DNA from: an uncultured Holophagaceae bacterium
Lineage (GTDB): Bacteria > Acidobacteriota > Holophagae > Holophagales > Holophagaceae
Reading direction: 5' to 3'
Length of the DNA stretch: 64,000 nucleotides
NCBI GenBank assembly: GCA_903857495.1
Contig: CAIOFF010000007.1
Coordinates: 30,039-94,038 of the forward strand
This document shows positions 25,623-33,975 of the stretch, piece after piece; positions within the stretch are counted from its first letter, which is position 1, and the number at the start of each line of letters is the position of its first letter. Both the position numbers and the translations under genes were made by a program. The notes beneath the pieces were generated by a model that was not told the DNA's origin, did no database searches, and worked only from the letters and a program-made list of their open reading frames with translations.

Positions 25623-27389
25623 ATGACCCCTTGGACCCAAGTCTATTCCCCAGTCATGGGGAATATCTTCCTCTCGGCCCTGGTGGCCGCGTTGCCGGTC
25701 TTCGTGCTGCTGGGCCTCCTGGCTCGGCACGTGAAGGCCCACTACTCGGCGATCCTGGGCCTGGTGACCTGTCTGGCCGTGGCCATCCTGGTCTACAAGA
25801 TGCCCGCCGACATGGCCGGCATGGCCGCTGTCCACGGCGCCCTCTATGGCCTCCTGCCCATCGGCTGGATCGTCCTCAACGCCATCTTCATCTACGACAT
25901 CACCGTGAAGTCAGGTGACTTTGAGGTGGTCAAGCACTCCATCGCCGGTCTCGCGGCCGATCGCCGCATCCAGGCCCTGCTCATCGCCTTCAGCTTCGGC
26001 GCCTTCATCGAGGGCGCCGCCGGCTTCGGCACGCCCGTGGCGATCTCCGCCGCGATGCTCATCGGCCTCGGCTTCCGTCCCCTCCAGGCCGCGGGTCTGG
26101 CCCTCATCGGCAACACCGCCCCGGTGGCCTACGGCGCCCTGGGCAGCCCGCTCATCGCCCTCGCCGGTGTCACCGGTCTCCCCCTTGAGATGCTCAGCGC
26201 CGCCGCTGGCCGCATCCTGCCCATCTTCTCCCTGATCGTGCCCTTCTGGATCATTTGGACCATGGCCGGTCGCAAGGCCATGATGGAAGTCTGGCCCGCC
26301 TGCCTCGTGGCTGGTGGCAGCTTCGCCATCGCCCAGTTCGGGGTCAGCAACTTCCACGGCCCCTGGCTGGTGGACATCATCGGCGCCATCGTCTCCATGG
26401 TGGCCACGGTCCTGTTCCTGAAGGTCTGGCAGCCCAAGACCATCTGGCGCTACGAGCACGAGCGTGAAGAAGCCGAAGGCGCCGTGGTCGAGCAGAGTGG
26501 CAGCAAGGTCATGAAGGCTTGGCTCCCCTGGGTCTTCCTGTCCATCTTCGTGTTCGCCTGGGGCACCCCTCAGGTCAAGACCTTCCTGAACGGCGGCCCC
26601 AAGGGTCAGCCCAACTTCCTCTACGGCAAGTCGGTCAAGACCTTCGAGATCCCCCGCCTCCACAACCGCGTTGAGAAGGCCCCTCCCGTCGTCGCCAAGA
26701 AGTCGAAGGAAGCCGCCGTCTGGACCTTCAACTGGCTCTCCCTCACCGGCACCAGCCTCATGCTGGCGGGTATCCTCAGCGCTCTCGTGGCCGGCTTCGG
26801 CCCCCTGGAGATCGTCAAGATCTGGGCCCGCACCGTGGGCCGGGTGAAGATCTCCCTGCTCACCATCGCCGCCATGCTGGCCCTGGGCTTCGTGTCCAAG
26901 GCCGCGGGCCTGGACGCCACCATGGGTCTGGCCTTCGCCAGCACCGGCCTGCTCTTCCCCTTCTTCAGCGCCATGCTGGGCTGGTTGGGTGTGGCCCTCA
27001 CGGGCAGTGATACGTCCTCGAACGTGCTCTTCGGCGGCCTGCAGAAGATCACCGCTGAGCAGCTGGGCCTGAACCCAATCCTCACCGCCGCGGCCAACAC
27101 CACCGGCGGCGTCATGGGCAAGATGATCGACGCCCAGAGCCTCGTGGTCGCCTCCGTGGCCACCAACCAGCAGGGCGAGGAAGGCACCATCCTCCGCTAC
27201 GTGTTCTGGCACAGCCTGGCGCTGGCCGCCATGGTGGGCGTGGTCATCTTCCTCTACGCGCGGGTCCTCCCCGCCAACTGGATGCCCCAGCTCCCGCCCG
27301 CGGCTCCCGTCGTCGCCGTGCCTGCTCCTGCCGTGACCGCCCCGGCGGCTCCCGCGGCTCCGGCTGCCCCCGCCCCGGCCAAGAAGTAA
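25623..27389 (+). CDS. lldP: Lactate permease, LctP/LldP family
   Basis: 588 residues with 12 or more hydrophobic helices; typical family segments include SFGAFIEGAAGFGTPVAI, LIGNTAPVAYGALG, GWLGVALTGSDTSSNVLFGGLQ and NTTGGVMGKMIDAQSLVVA. It should import lactate (or glycolate) with protons. GGAGGT sits 5 bases before the ATG. The last about 30 residues are an Ala/Pro/Val low-complexity tail (APAVTAPAAPAAPAAPAPAKK) not usual in the family. It heads the lactate operon and ends at a strong terminator, so the dehydrogenase genes beyond may have their own promoter or depend on read-through. Confidence 0.95.
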   Translation: MTPWTQVYSPVMGNIFLSALVAALPVFVLLGLLARHVKAHYSAILGLVTCLAVAILVYKMPADMAGMAAVHGALYGLLPIGWIVLNAIFIYDITVKSGDFEVVKHSIAGLAADRRIQALLIAFSFGAFIEGAAGFGTPVAISAAMLIGLGFRPLQAAGLALIGNTAPVAYGALGSPLIALAGVTGLPLEMLSAAAGRILPIFSLIVPFWIIWTMAGRKAMMEVWPACLVAGGSFAIAQFGVSNFHGPWLVDIIGAIVSMVATVLFLKVWQPKTIWRYEHEREEAEGAVVEQSGSKVMKAWLPWVFLSIFVFAWGTPQVKTFLNGGPKGQPNFLYGKSVKTFEIPRLHNRVEKAPPVVAKKSKEAAVWTFNWLSLTGTSLMLAGILSALVAGFGPLEIVKIWARTVGRVKISLLTIAAMLALGFVSKAAGLDATMGLAFASTGLLFPFFSAMLGWLGVALTGSDTSSNVLFGGLQKITAEQLGLNPILTAAANTTGGVMGKMIDAQSLVVASVATNQQGEEGTILRYVFWHSLALAAMVGVVIFLYARVLPANWMPQLPPAAPVVAVPAPAVTAPAAPAAPAAPAPAKK

Positions 27390-27417
27390 GCAGGCGGAAT
27401 TCCGAAGCAAGACCCGG

Positions 27418-27454
27418 GTCCCGCCGACGTCACCACTGTCGGCGGGACTTTTTT
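27418..27454 (+). terminator. Strong intrinsic terminator after lldP
   Basis: GTCCCGCCGAC (27418-27428) pairs with GTCGGCGGGAC (27438-27448), followed directly by six T residues. Confidence 0.92.
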
Positions 27455-27484
27455 CTGCCCCTGCCTGGGGCCAGGATGCCTCGC

Positions 27485-30325
27485 ATGAGCACCGAAACAG
27501 CCATCTCCCTGCGGGATTCCCTCGCGGCCATCGTGGGCCAGGACCGCGTCCTGGACCGGCCCGTGGACCTCATCGCCTTCGCCTCGGACGCCAGCTTCTA
27601 CCGGCTCATCCCCAAGGCCGTGGCTTTCGCCGGCAGCATCGAGGATGTGCAGGCGCTGTTCCGATTGAGCCACGAGCGCCAGATCCCGATGACCTTCCGC
27701 GCCGCGGGCACCAGCCTCTCGGGGCAGTCCGTCTCGGACGGCATCCTGGTGGAAGTGGCCCGCAACTGGCGGGGTATCAAGGTCCTGGAGGGCGGCGCCA
27801 AGGTCAGGGTGCAGCCCGGCGTCATCGGCGCCCACGTGAACCACGCCCTCAAGGGCTACCGCGCCAAGATGGGCCCCGATCCCGCGTCCATCAACACCTG
27901 CACCGTGGGCGGCATCCTCTCCAACAACAGCAGCGGCATGTGCTGCGGCGTCGCCCAGAACGCCTACCACACCCTGGAGTCCCTCACCTTCGTGCTGCCC
28001 TCCGGGACGGTCATCGACACCGGCGCGCCGGATGCCGACGAGCGCTTCTGCGCCGCCGAGCCCGCCCTGACCGAGGGCCTGCTCAAGCTGAAGGCGGACC
28101 TGCTGGGCAATCCCGTCCTGGCCCAGCGCATCCGGTCCAAATATCTGACCAAGAACACCACCGGCTACTCGCTGAACGCCTTCATCGACTTCGACCGGCC
28201 CGTGGACATCTTCCGGAACGTCCTGGTGGGTTCCGAAGGCACCCTGGCCTTCATCGCCGAGGCGGTGCTGAACTCCGTGCCCGACCTGCCCGTGAAGGTC
28301 ACCGGCTTCCTGATCTTCCCCGACCTGCACGCGGCCTGCGCCGCCATCATCCCCCTGCGCGACGCCGGCGCCGCGGCCCTGGAGCTGCTGGACCGCGCCT
28401 CCCTGCGCTCGGTTGAGAACCAGGCCGGCAGCCCCGCAAGCATCAAGACCCTGCCCGGCGGCGCCGCGGCGCTGCTGGTGGAGTTCCACGGCCCCGACGA
28501 GTCCGTCCGTGCCGAGCTGGAGCGCCTGGCGGTCTCCTCCGCCGCCAGCCTGGACCTGCTGGAGCCCGCCCGCTTCACCCACGATCCCGTGGAGCAGGCC
28601 CTCATGTGGAAGATCCGCTCGGGCACCTTCCCCTCCGTGGGCGCGGTCCGCAAGCGCGGCACCACGGTGCTCATCGAGGACGTGGCCTTTCCCATCGCCA
28701 GCCTGGCAGACGCCTCTGTGGACCTCACCAAGCTCTTCGCCAAGCACGGCTACGACGAAGCCATCCTCTTCGGCCACGCCAAGGACGGCAACCTCCACTT
28801 CGTGATCACCCAGTCCTTCAACAACCAGGCTGAGGTGGACCGCTACGCGCGGTTCATCGACGATGTGGTGGAGCTGGTGGTGAAGAAGTATGACGGCGCC
28901 CTCAAGGCCGAGCACGGCACCGGCCGCAATATGGCGCCCTTCGTGGAGGCCGAGTGGGGCCCCGAGGCCAAGGCCGTCATGGAGCAGCTGAAGAACCTGG
29001 TGGACCCCCTCCGCCTGCTGAATCCGGGCGTCATCCTCAACGCCGATCCCCACTGCCACCTGGCCGACCTCAAGCCCATGCCCGGCGTGGAGGAGGAAGT
29101 CGACAAGTGCATCGAGTGCGGCTACTGCGAGCCCAAGTGCCCCAGCCGCGAACTGACGCTCACGCCCCGCCAGCGCATCGTGGTGCGCCGCGAGATCGCC
29201 CGCCTGGAGGGCAACAAGGAGAACCCCGCGCTGCTGGCCTCGCTCCAGGAGGCCTTCCCCTACATGGCCCTGGAGACCTGCGCGGCTGATGGCCTCTGCG
29301 CCACCGCCTGCCCCGTCAGCATCGACACGGGCCAACTGACCAAGCGCTTCCGCCGGGCCAGCCACAGCCGCCGCGCGCAGAAGATCGCCCTCTCCGTGGC
29401 CCGCAACTTCGCCACGGTGGAACCGGTCATGCGAGTGGCCCTGCGGGCGGGTCACACGGTCCAGTCCCTCTTCGGCGACCGGGCCATGCCCTTCCTGACC
29501 CGGGTCATGAAGTCCTTCGGCTCCTCGCACCTCTGGAGCCCGGAGATGCCCAAGGCCGCCAAGGCCCCCCTGCCCAGCACCAACCTCGAGGGCGCCGCGG
29601 CCATCTACTTCCCCGCCTGCATCTCCCGCATGATGGGCCACCTGCCCGGGGAGCCCGAGGACCTGAGTCTGGTGGAAGCCCTGGTCAACGTCGCTGCCCG
29701 TGCCGGTCACCCGGTGCACATCCCCTTCGACGTGGAAGGCACCTGCTGCGGCGTGCCCTTCAGCTCCAAGGGCTTCGACGAGGCCCATCGCTACACCATC
29801 AACCACGCCATCGAGAAGTTCTGGGAGTGGAGCCAGCAGGGTCGCCTGCCCGTGGTCATGGACACCAGTCCCTGCACCTACGGGGTACTCAGCAGCCGGG
29901 CCTACCTCACGCCCGAGAACCAGGCCAGGTTCGACCAGCTGAAGATCATTGACAGCACGGCCTTCGCCTACGAGGTGCTGCTGCCCAAGCTCGAGGTGAA
30001 GCGCAAGCTCGGCTCCGTGGTGCTGCACCCGGTCTGCTCGGTCACCAAGATGAACCTGCTGCCCGCCCTCGAAGGCGTGGCCAAGGCCTGCGCCGACAAG
30101 GTGGTGGTACCCCGGGATGCCGGCTGCTGCGGCTTCGCGGGCGACCGCGGCTTCACCCACCCGGAGCTGACCGCCTCGGCCACCAAGCACGAGGCCCGGG
30201 AAGTGCGGACCCAGAGCTTCGACGGCCACTTCGCCAGCAGCCGCACCTGCGAGGTGGGCCTGACCCGCTCCACGGGCCAGGTCTACCGGAGCTTCCTGTA
30301 CCTGCTGGAATCCGCCACCCGTTAG
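27485..30325 (+). CDS. FAD/FeS D-lactate dehydrogenase (Dld-II type)
   Basis: About 946 residues; ATG 27485 has AGGA at normal spacing, an earlier ATG (27476) does not. Order: FAD-binding type 4 domain (PMTFRAAGTSLSGQS, NTCTVGGILSNNSSGM), FAD-oxidase C-terminal domain (HAKDGNLHFVI, EHGTGRNM), then two FeS motifs CIECGYCEPKC (about 542) and CAADGLCATACP (about 598), and two CCG domains (CCGVPFSSKG about 755, CCGFAGDRG about 880). The architecture matches Shewanella Dld-II, a quinone-linked D-lactate oxidase. Only 30 bases separate its ATG from the end of the lldP terminator. Confidence 0.92.
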   Translation: MSTETAISLRDSLAAIVGQDRVLDRPVDLIAFASDASFYRLIPKAVAFAGSIEDVQALFRLSHERQIPMTFRAAGTSLSGQSVSDGILVEVARNWRGIKVLEGGAKVRVQPGVIGAHVNHALKGYRAKMGPDPASINTCTVGGILSNNSSGMCCGVAQNAYHTLESLTFVLPSGTVIDTGAPDADERFCAAEPALTEGLLKLKADLLGNPVLAQRIRSKYLTKNTTGYSLNAFIDFDRPVDIFRNVLVGSEGTLAFIAEAVLNSVPDLPVKVTGFLIFPDLHAACAAIIPLRDAGAAALELLDRASLRSVENQAGSPASIKTLPGGAAALLVEFHGPDESVRAELERLAVSSAASLDLLEPARFTHDPVEQALMWKIRSGTFPSVGAVRKRGTTVLIEDVAFPIASLADASVDLTKLFAKHGYDEAILFGHAKDGNLHFVITQSFNNQAEVDRYARFIDDVVELVVKKYDGALKAEHGTGRNMAPFVEAEWGPEAKAVMEQLKNLVDPLRLLNPGVILNADPHCHLADLKPMPGVEEEVDKCIECGYCEPKCPSRELTLTPRQRIVVRREIARLEGNKENPALLASLQEAFPYMALETCAADGLCATACPVSIDTGQLTKRFRRASHSRRAQKIALSVARNFATVEPVMRVALRAGHTVQSLFGDRAMPFLTRVMKSFGSSHLWSPEMPKAAKAPLPSTNLEGAAAIYFPACISRMMGHLPGEPEDLSLVEALVNVAARAGHPVHIPFDVEGTCCGVPFSSKGFDEAHRYTINHAIEKFWEWSQQGRLPVVMDTSPCTYGVLSSRAYLTPENQARFDQLKIIDSTAFAYEVLLPKLEVKRKLGSVVLHPVCSVTKMNLLPALEGVAKACADKVVVPRDAGCCGFAGDRGFTHPELTASATKHEAREVRTQSFDGHFASSRTCEVGLTRSTGQVYRSFLYLLESATR

Positions 30326-30335
30326 GGGAGAGCCC

Positions 30336-30899
30336 ATGAGCACCACCTTTGAAGCCTTCGAAACCCGCGCCGCCGCCGTCAGCGCGGAAGTCCACCGGTT
30401 CGCCACCCGACACGAGGGCCTGGCCTTCATCGAGGGCTTCCTCCGGGAAGTGGGCGTCTCCGAGGCCCCCGACTCGGGCGCAGTCTGGGTCGAGGGTAGC
30501 TTCCTGGAGGGCATCGGACCGGCGCACGTTTGCAGCCAGGTCCCGGGGGTCAGCTTCGAGGTCACCCGGGAAGCCGCCGCCACGGCCAAGGTCGGCATCA
30601 GCCAGCTGGACTGGGCCATTGCCGCGACGGGCACCCTGGTCCAGGACGCCACGGCGGTGGAGAAGCGGCTGGTCTCCACCCTGCCTCCCATCCACTTGGC
30701 GGTGCTGGGGACCGAGCGCATCCTGGCGGACTTCAACAGCGTCCTCCAGCGCCTCCAGCCTGAGCAGATCAACTACATCGCCTTCATCACCGGTCCGAGC
30801 CGCACCGCGGACATCGAGCGGGTGCTCACCATTGGGGTCCATGGCCCCGAGCGGCTGATCGTGGTGGTCGTGGACGAATTCGAGAAGGTGACCGCATGA
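30336..30899 (+). CDS. lldG: LldG/LutC subunit of L-lactate oxidation complex
   Basis: 187 residues of LUD (DUF162) fold: VTREAAATAKVGISQLDWAIAATGTLV, PPIHLAVLGTERILADFNSVL and FITGPSRTADIERVLTIGVHGPERL. GGGGAG precedes the ATG. With the following LldF-LldE protein it forms the non-flavin L-lactate dehydrogenase complex known from Shewanella (LldEFG), Bacillus (LutABC) and Desulfovibrio. It overlaps that gene by 4 bases. Confidence 0.93.
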   Translation: MSTTFEAFETRAAAVSAEVHRFATRHEGLAFIEGFLREVGVSEAPDSGAVWVEGSFLEGIGPAHVCSQVPGVSFEVTREAAATAKVGISQLDWAIAATGTLVQDATAVEKRLVSTLPPIHLAVLGTERILADFNSVLQRLQPEQINYIAFITGPSRTADIERVLTIGVHGPERLIVVVVDEFEKVTA

Positions 30900-33028
30900 G
30901 CACCCAGTTCAAGGACTCCATCGAGACCGCGCTGCACAACCCCAACCTGACCGGGGCCCTGGGCCGCTTCTCCGAGGCCTACCGCATCAGCCGCGCCAAG
31001 GCCTACGAAGGCATCGACTTCGAGGCCGTGCGGGACCGCATCGCCGAGGTCAAGGGCAATGCCTCGTCCCGCTTCGAGGAGCTGGCCGAGCAGTTCAAGG
31101 CCAACGCCGAGCGCCGGGGCGCCAAGGTGTTCCGGACCTCGGACCCCGCTGAGGTGAAGCGCTACATCCTGGACCTGGCCAAGGCCCAGAACGTCCAGAC
31201 GGTGGTGAAGTCCAAGTCCATGGCCTCGGAGGAGATCCACCTGAACAAGGCCTTCGAGCAGGCCGGCATCCAGGTGGATGAGACGGACCTGGGCGAGTGG
31301 ATCATCCAGCTCGCCCACCAGACGCCGTCGCACATGGTGATGCCCGCCATCCACATGACCAAGGAAGAGGTCGCCGAAGTCTTCAGCCAGGAAGTGGAAG
31401 CTGGTCAGGCGCCGGACATCCCCAAGCTGGTGAAGTTCGCCCGGGGCAAGCTGCGCCCCAAGTTCCTGGCCGCGGACATGGGCATCACCGGCGCGAACAT
31501 CGCCGTGGCCGAGACCGGCAGCCTGGTCATCATCACCAACGAGGGCAACGCCCGCCTGGTGACGACCCTGCCCCGCATCCACGTGGCCATCGTGGGCATC
31601 GAGAAGCTGGTGGCCCAGGTCGCCGACATCGACCCCATCCTCACCGCCCTGCCCCGCAGCGCCACGGGCCAGCTGCTCACCAGCTACGTGTCCATGCTCT
31701 CGGGCCAGGTGCCCAACACCGACGGGTCGCCCAAGGACCTGCACATCATCCTCATGGACAACCACCGCTCGGACATGGTGAAGGACCCCAAGTTCAAGGA
31801 GGCCCTCCAGTGCATCCGCTGCGCCACCTGCCTGAACGTCTGCCCCGTGTTCCGGCTGGTGGGCGGCCACGTCTTCGGCAAGACCTACACTGGCGGCATC
31901 GGCACCATCCTCACGGCCTGGTTCGACGAGCTTAAGAAGTCCGAAGACATCCAGGGCCTCTGCATCCAGTGCGGCAGCTGCGTCCCCGTGTGCCCGGGCA
32001 AGATCGATATTCCCGGGCTCATCCTGGAGCTGCGGCGGCGCCTGGTGGTCGAGCAGGGCCAGTCCCTGGCCATGAAGGCCATCTTCGGCGTGGTGAACAA
32101 CCGGCGCCTGTTCCACTCCATGCTGCGCATGGCCTCGGTCACCCAGAAGCCCTTCAAGCAGGGTCGCTTCATCCGCCACCTGCCCCTGTTCCTGTCGGAC
32201 ATGACGGACTTCCGCAGCCTGCCCGCCATCGCTCCCGAGCCCTTCCGGGACAAGATCAAGGCCATCGCCCAGCCCAAGCAGGCCGAGAAGGTCGTCTTCT
32301 ACGCCGGCTGCCTCATCGACTTCGCCTATCCCGAGACCGGCACGGCCCTGGTCAAGATCCTCAACAAGGCCGGCATCGAGGTCGTCTTCCCCGAGGACCA
32401 GACCTGCTGCGGCGCCCCGGCGCGCTACAGCGGCGCCTACGAGGTTGCCGCCCAGAACGCCCGGGACAACATCAAGGCCCTGCTGGAGACCGACGCCACC
32501 TACGTGGTCTCGGCCTGCCCCACCTGCACCGTGGCGCTGAAGCACGACTTCCTCGACACCTTCAAGACCCTGGGCATCACCGATGCCCAGGCTGAGGCCC
32601 AGCGACTCTCCGACCGCACCATCGACTTCTCCAGCCTGGTCAAGAAGCTGGTGGACGAGGGCCGGCTCACGTTCAAGGAAGGCCAGCACCTGGGCAAGAT
32701 CACCTACCACGACTCCTGCCACCTGAAGCGGACCCTCAAGGCCACCGACGAGCCGCGCGAGCTGCTCCAGAAGGCCGGCCACGAGATCGCCGAGATGTAC
32801 GAGTGCGACACCTGCTGCGGCATGGCAGGCTCCTACTCCCTGAAGCTGCCCGAGATCTCGGCCCCGATCCTGGAGCGCAAGCTCAAGAACATCAAGGACA
32901 CCGGCGCCGACAAGGTGGTCATGGACTGCCCCGGCTGCGTCATGCAGATCCGCGGCGGCCTCGACAAGGACGGCTCGCCCATCCAGGTCGAGCACACCGC
33001 CGAGCGCCTCGAGGACCGCTTCGAGTAG
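30896..33028 (+). CDS. Fused LldF-LldE (LutB-LutA) L-lactate dehydrogenase large subunit
   Basis: 710 residues joining two normally separate subunits. Residues about 60-290 are an LUD domain (VVKSKSMASEEIHLN, AETGSLVIITNEGNARLVTTLP); FeS motifs CIRCATCLNVCP (about 306) and CIQCGSCVPVCPGK (about 357) complete the LldF part; two CCG domains follow (TCCGAPARYSG about 504, DTCCGMAGSYS about 641), the LldE part. The same fusion is known in Desulfovibrio-type organisms as LdhH. Oxidises L-lactate, passing electrons to the quinone pool. Coupled to lldG by an ATGA overlap. Confidence 0.93.
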   Translation: MSTQFKDSIETALHNPNLTGALGRFSEAYRISRAKAYEGIDFEAVRDRIAEVKGNASSRFEELAEQFKANAERRGAKVFRTSDPAEVKRYILDLAKAQNVQTVVKSKSMASEEIHLNKAFEQAGIQVDETDLGEWIIQLAHQTPSHMVMPAIHMTKEEVAEVFSQEVEAGQAPDIPKLVKFARGKLRPKFLAADMGITGANIAVAETGSLVIITNEGNARLVTTLPRIHVAIVGIEKLVAQVADIDPILTALPRSATGQLLTSYVSMLSGQVPNTDGSPKDLHIILMDNHRSDMVKDPKFKEALQCIRCATCLNVCPVFRLVGGHVFGKTYTGGIGTILTAWFDELKKSEDIQGLCIQCGSCVPVCPGKIDIPGLILELRRRLVVEQGQSLAMKAIFGVVNNRRLFHSMLRMASVTQKPFKQGRFIRHLPLFLSDMTDFRSLPAIAPEPFRDKIKAIAQPKQAEKVVFYAGCLIDFAYPETGTALVKILNKAGIEVVFPEDQTCCGAPARYSGAYEVAAQNARDNIKALLETDATYVVSACPTCTVALKHDFLDTFKTLGITDAQAEAQRLSDRTIDFSSLVKKLVDEGRLTFKEGQHLGKITYHDSCHLKRTLKATDEPRELLQKAGHEIAEMYECDTCCGMAGSYSLKLPEISAPILERKLKNIKDTGADKVVMDCPGCVMQIRGGLDKDGSPIQVEHTAERLEDRFE

Positions 33029-33088
33029 GTCCAATCGCAAACTCACAAGTGGACGAAGACCCGCACCCCCGCTAGACTATCCCTTCGT

Positions 33089-33165
33089 GGCTGGGTAGCT
33101 CAGCTGGTTAGAGCAGCGGTCTCATAATCCGCAGGTCGGCGGTTCGAGTCCGCCTCCAGCCACCA
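33089..33165 (+). tRNA. tRNA-Met, elongator type (anticodon CAU)
   Basis: 77 bases, acceptor GGCTGGG/TCCAGCC (terminal G-T), GCTCAGCTGGTTAGAGC, loop CTCATAA, T-arm CGGCGGTTCGAGTCCGCC and encoded CCA. The body resembles E. coli elongator tRNA-Met rather than Ile2 or initiator. TAGACT about 15 bases before the gene could be its -10 element. Confidence 0.92.
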
Positions 33166-33201
33166 ACGAAAAGGGGCCCCCGGGCCCCTTTTCGTTGGTG
33201 G
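33160..33201 (+). terminator. 20-bp hairpin overlapping the 3' end of tRNA-Met
   Basis: Positions 33160-33179 (starting CCACCAACGAAAAGG) are perfectly complementary to 33182-33201, with TTTT inside the right arm. The left arm includes the tRNA CCA end. The T-arm segment 33138-33156 is also mirrored at 33211-33229 (18 of 19), so the pairing can extend back into the tRNA, as at tRNA-Gln. Confidence 0.75.
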
Positions 33202-33210
33202 ACTGAAGAG

Positions 33211-33436
33211 GAGGCGGGCTCGAACCGCCGAGAAGCAGTGGCGGCCCCGGGGCCTGACTCGGGCCTCCGGCCCTCGCCCCTACGGGGCCGCCATCGGCTT
33301 CGCCGATGCGGTCCTATCCTCCTTCCGCTCCGCTGCAGTCGGATGGTGCCACGCGCCGGTTCGAGGCACTGACTGGTGCTGAGCGCCACCACATCGAAGC
33401 CCACGAGGCGGGCTCGAACCGCCGAGAAGCAGTGGC
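33211..33436. repeat. Direct repeats of a tRNA T-arm mirror
   Basis: A 32-base sequence starting GAGGCGGGCTCGAACCGCC occurs at 33211-33242 and again, identically, at 33405-33436. Its first 19 bases are the reverse complement (one change) of the tRNA-Met T-arm. Between the copies are a perfect 11-bp inverted repeat (TGGCGGCCCCG 33239-33249 with 33283-33293) and the small hairpin TCGGCTTCGCCGA. No gene is supported between 33166 and 33435. Confidence 0.8.
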
Positions 33437-33651
33437 TAGCTATCCAGGCGGCTGTTGCAGGAGCGCGGCAGCCAGATCTCGGGCGGGGGCTGCAGCGTCC
33501 GCTCCTGGAAGGGGACGAAGGCCTCCTCGGCACACTTCTCCTGACCAAAGACGCGGCCCCAGGCCAGGCGGGCCAGGTCATCCACGTTCATGAAGAGATA
33601 CCGGAGAGATCCCTGAGGCTTGCGTTCATCCGTGAGCGTGAGCGTCGTCAT
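33436..33651 (-). CDS. Small hypothetical protein, 71 residues
   Basis: Begins MTTLTLTDERKPQGSLRYLFMNVDDLARLAWGRVFG; GGAG lies 11 bases before the ATG, somewhat far. The composition is protein-like in the first 55 residues, but the last codons (LPRSCNSRLDS) run into the edge of the tRNA-derived repeat, so the original C-terminus may have been replaced. No family recognised. It could be a truncated gene. Confidence 0.4.
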   Translation of the reverse strand: MTTLTLTDERKPQGSLRYLFMNVDDLARLAWGRVFGQEKCAEEAFVPFQERTLQPPPEIWLPRSCNSRLDS

Positions 33652-33767
33652 GACCGTGGCATCTCCTATGCCCCAAGTCTCGGCCCTTCATGGCCCGCCC
33701 ACCATACGCTTGATTGCTTAGGATCTAGGCCTGGTGCCTCGTCCGCAAGCCCGTGGGATGATCTGGC

Positions 33768-33920
33768 ATGGCCTCTCCCGGCGCGAAGCCCCCTGCCCCG
33801 CCCCATCCCACCCAGCCCGGCGTAGGCTGTGGGCCGGACTGCCGGGGCCACTGCCCCAGCTGCCAGCGGCAGGCTGCCGAGCAGCGTGCGGACACGGCAG
33901 GGTCGGGGACCGAAGATTGA
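33768..33920 (+). CDS. Possible small Cys-rich protein, 50 residues
   Basis: Open frame from ATG 33768 to TGA 33918-33920. A Pro-rich N-terminus is followed by CGPDCRGHCPSCQRQ, four Cys spaced like a zinc knuckle, then a polar tail. No good ribosome site is visible (GGGATGATCTGGC before the ATG), so this is tentative. It converges on bshA. Confidence 0.3.
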   Translation: MASPGAKPPAPPHPTQPGVGCGPDCRGHCPSCQRQAAEQRADTAGSGTED

Positions 33921-33975
33921 CTGTCCAGGGCGCGGACCGGCACCCCCACTCCGCCCGGGCACGGGAAAGCCGATG

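Noticed and set aside
27254..33046. Minus-strand open frames of 1172 and 757 residues
   Set aside because: Shadows of the lactate dehydrogenase genes, whose FeS and FAD motifs are clear on the plus strand.
33108..33581. Minus-strand frame ending GGWRRTRTADLRIMRPLL
   Set aside because: Its C-terminus is antisense tRNA-Met and the rest is repeat sequence.
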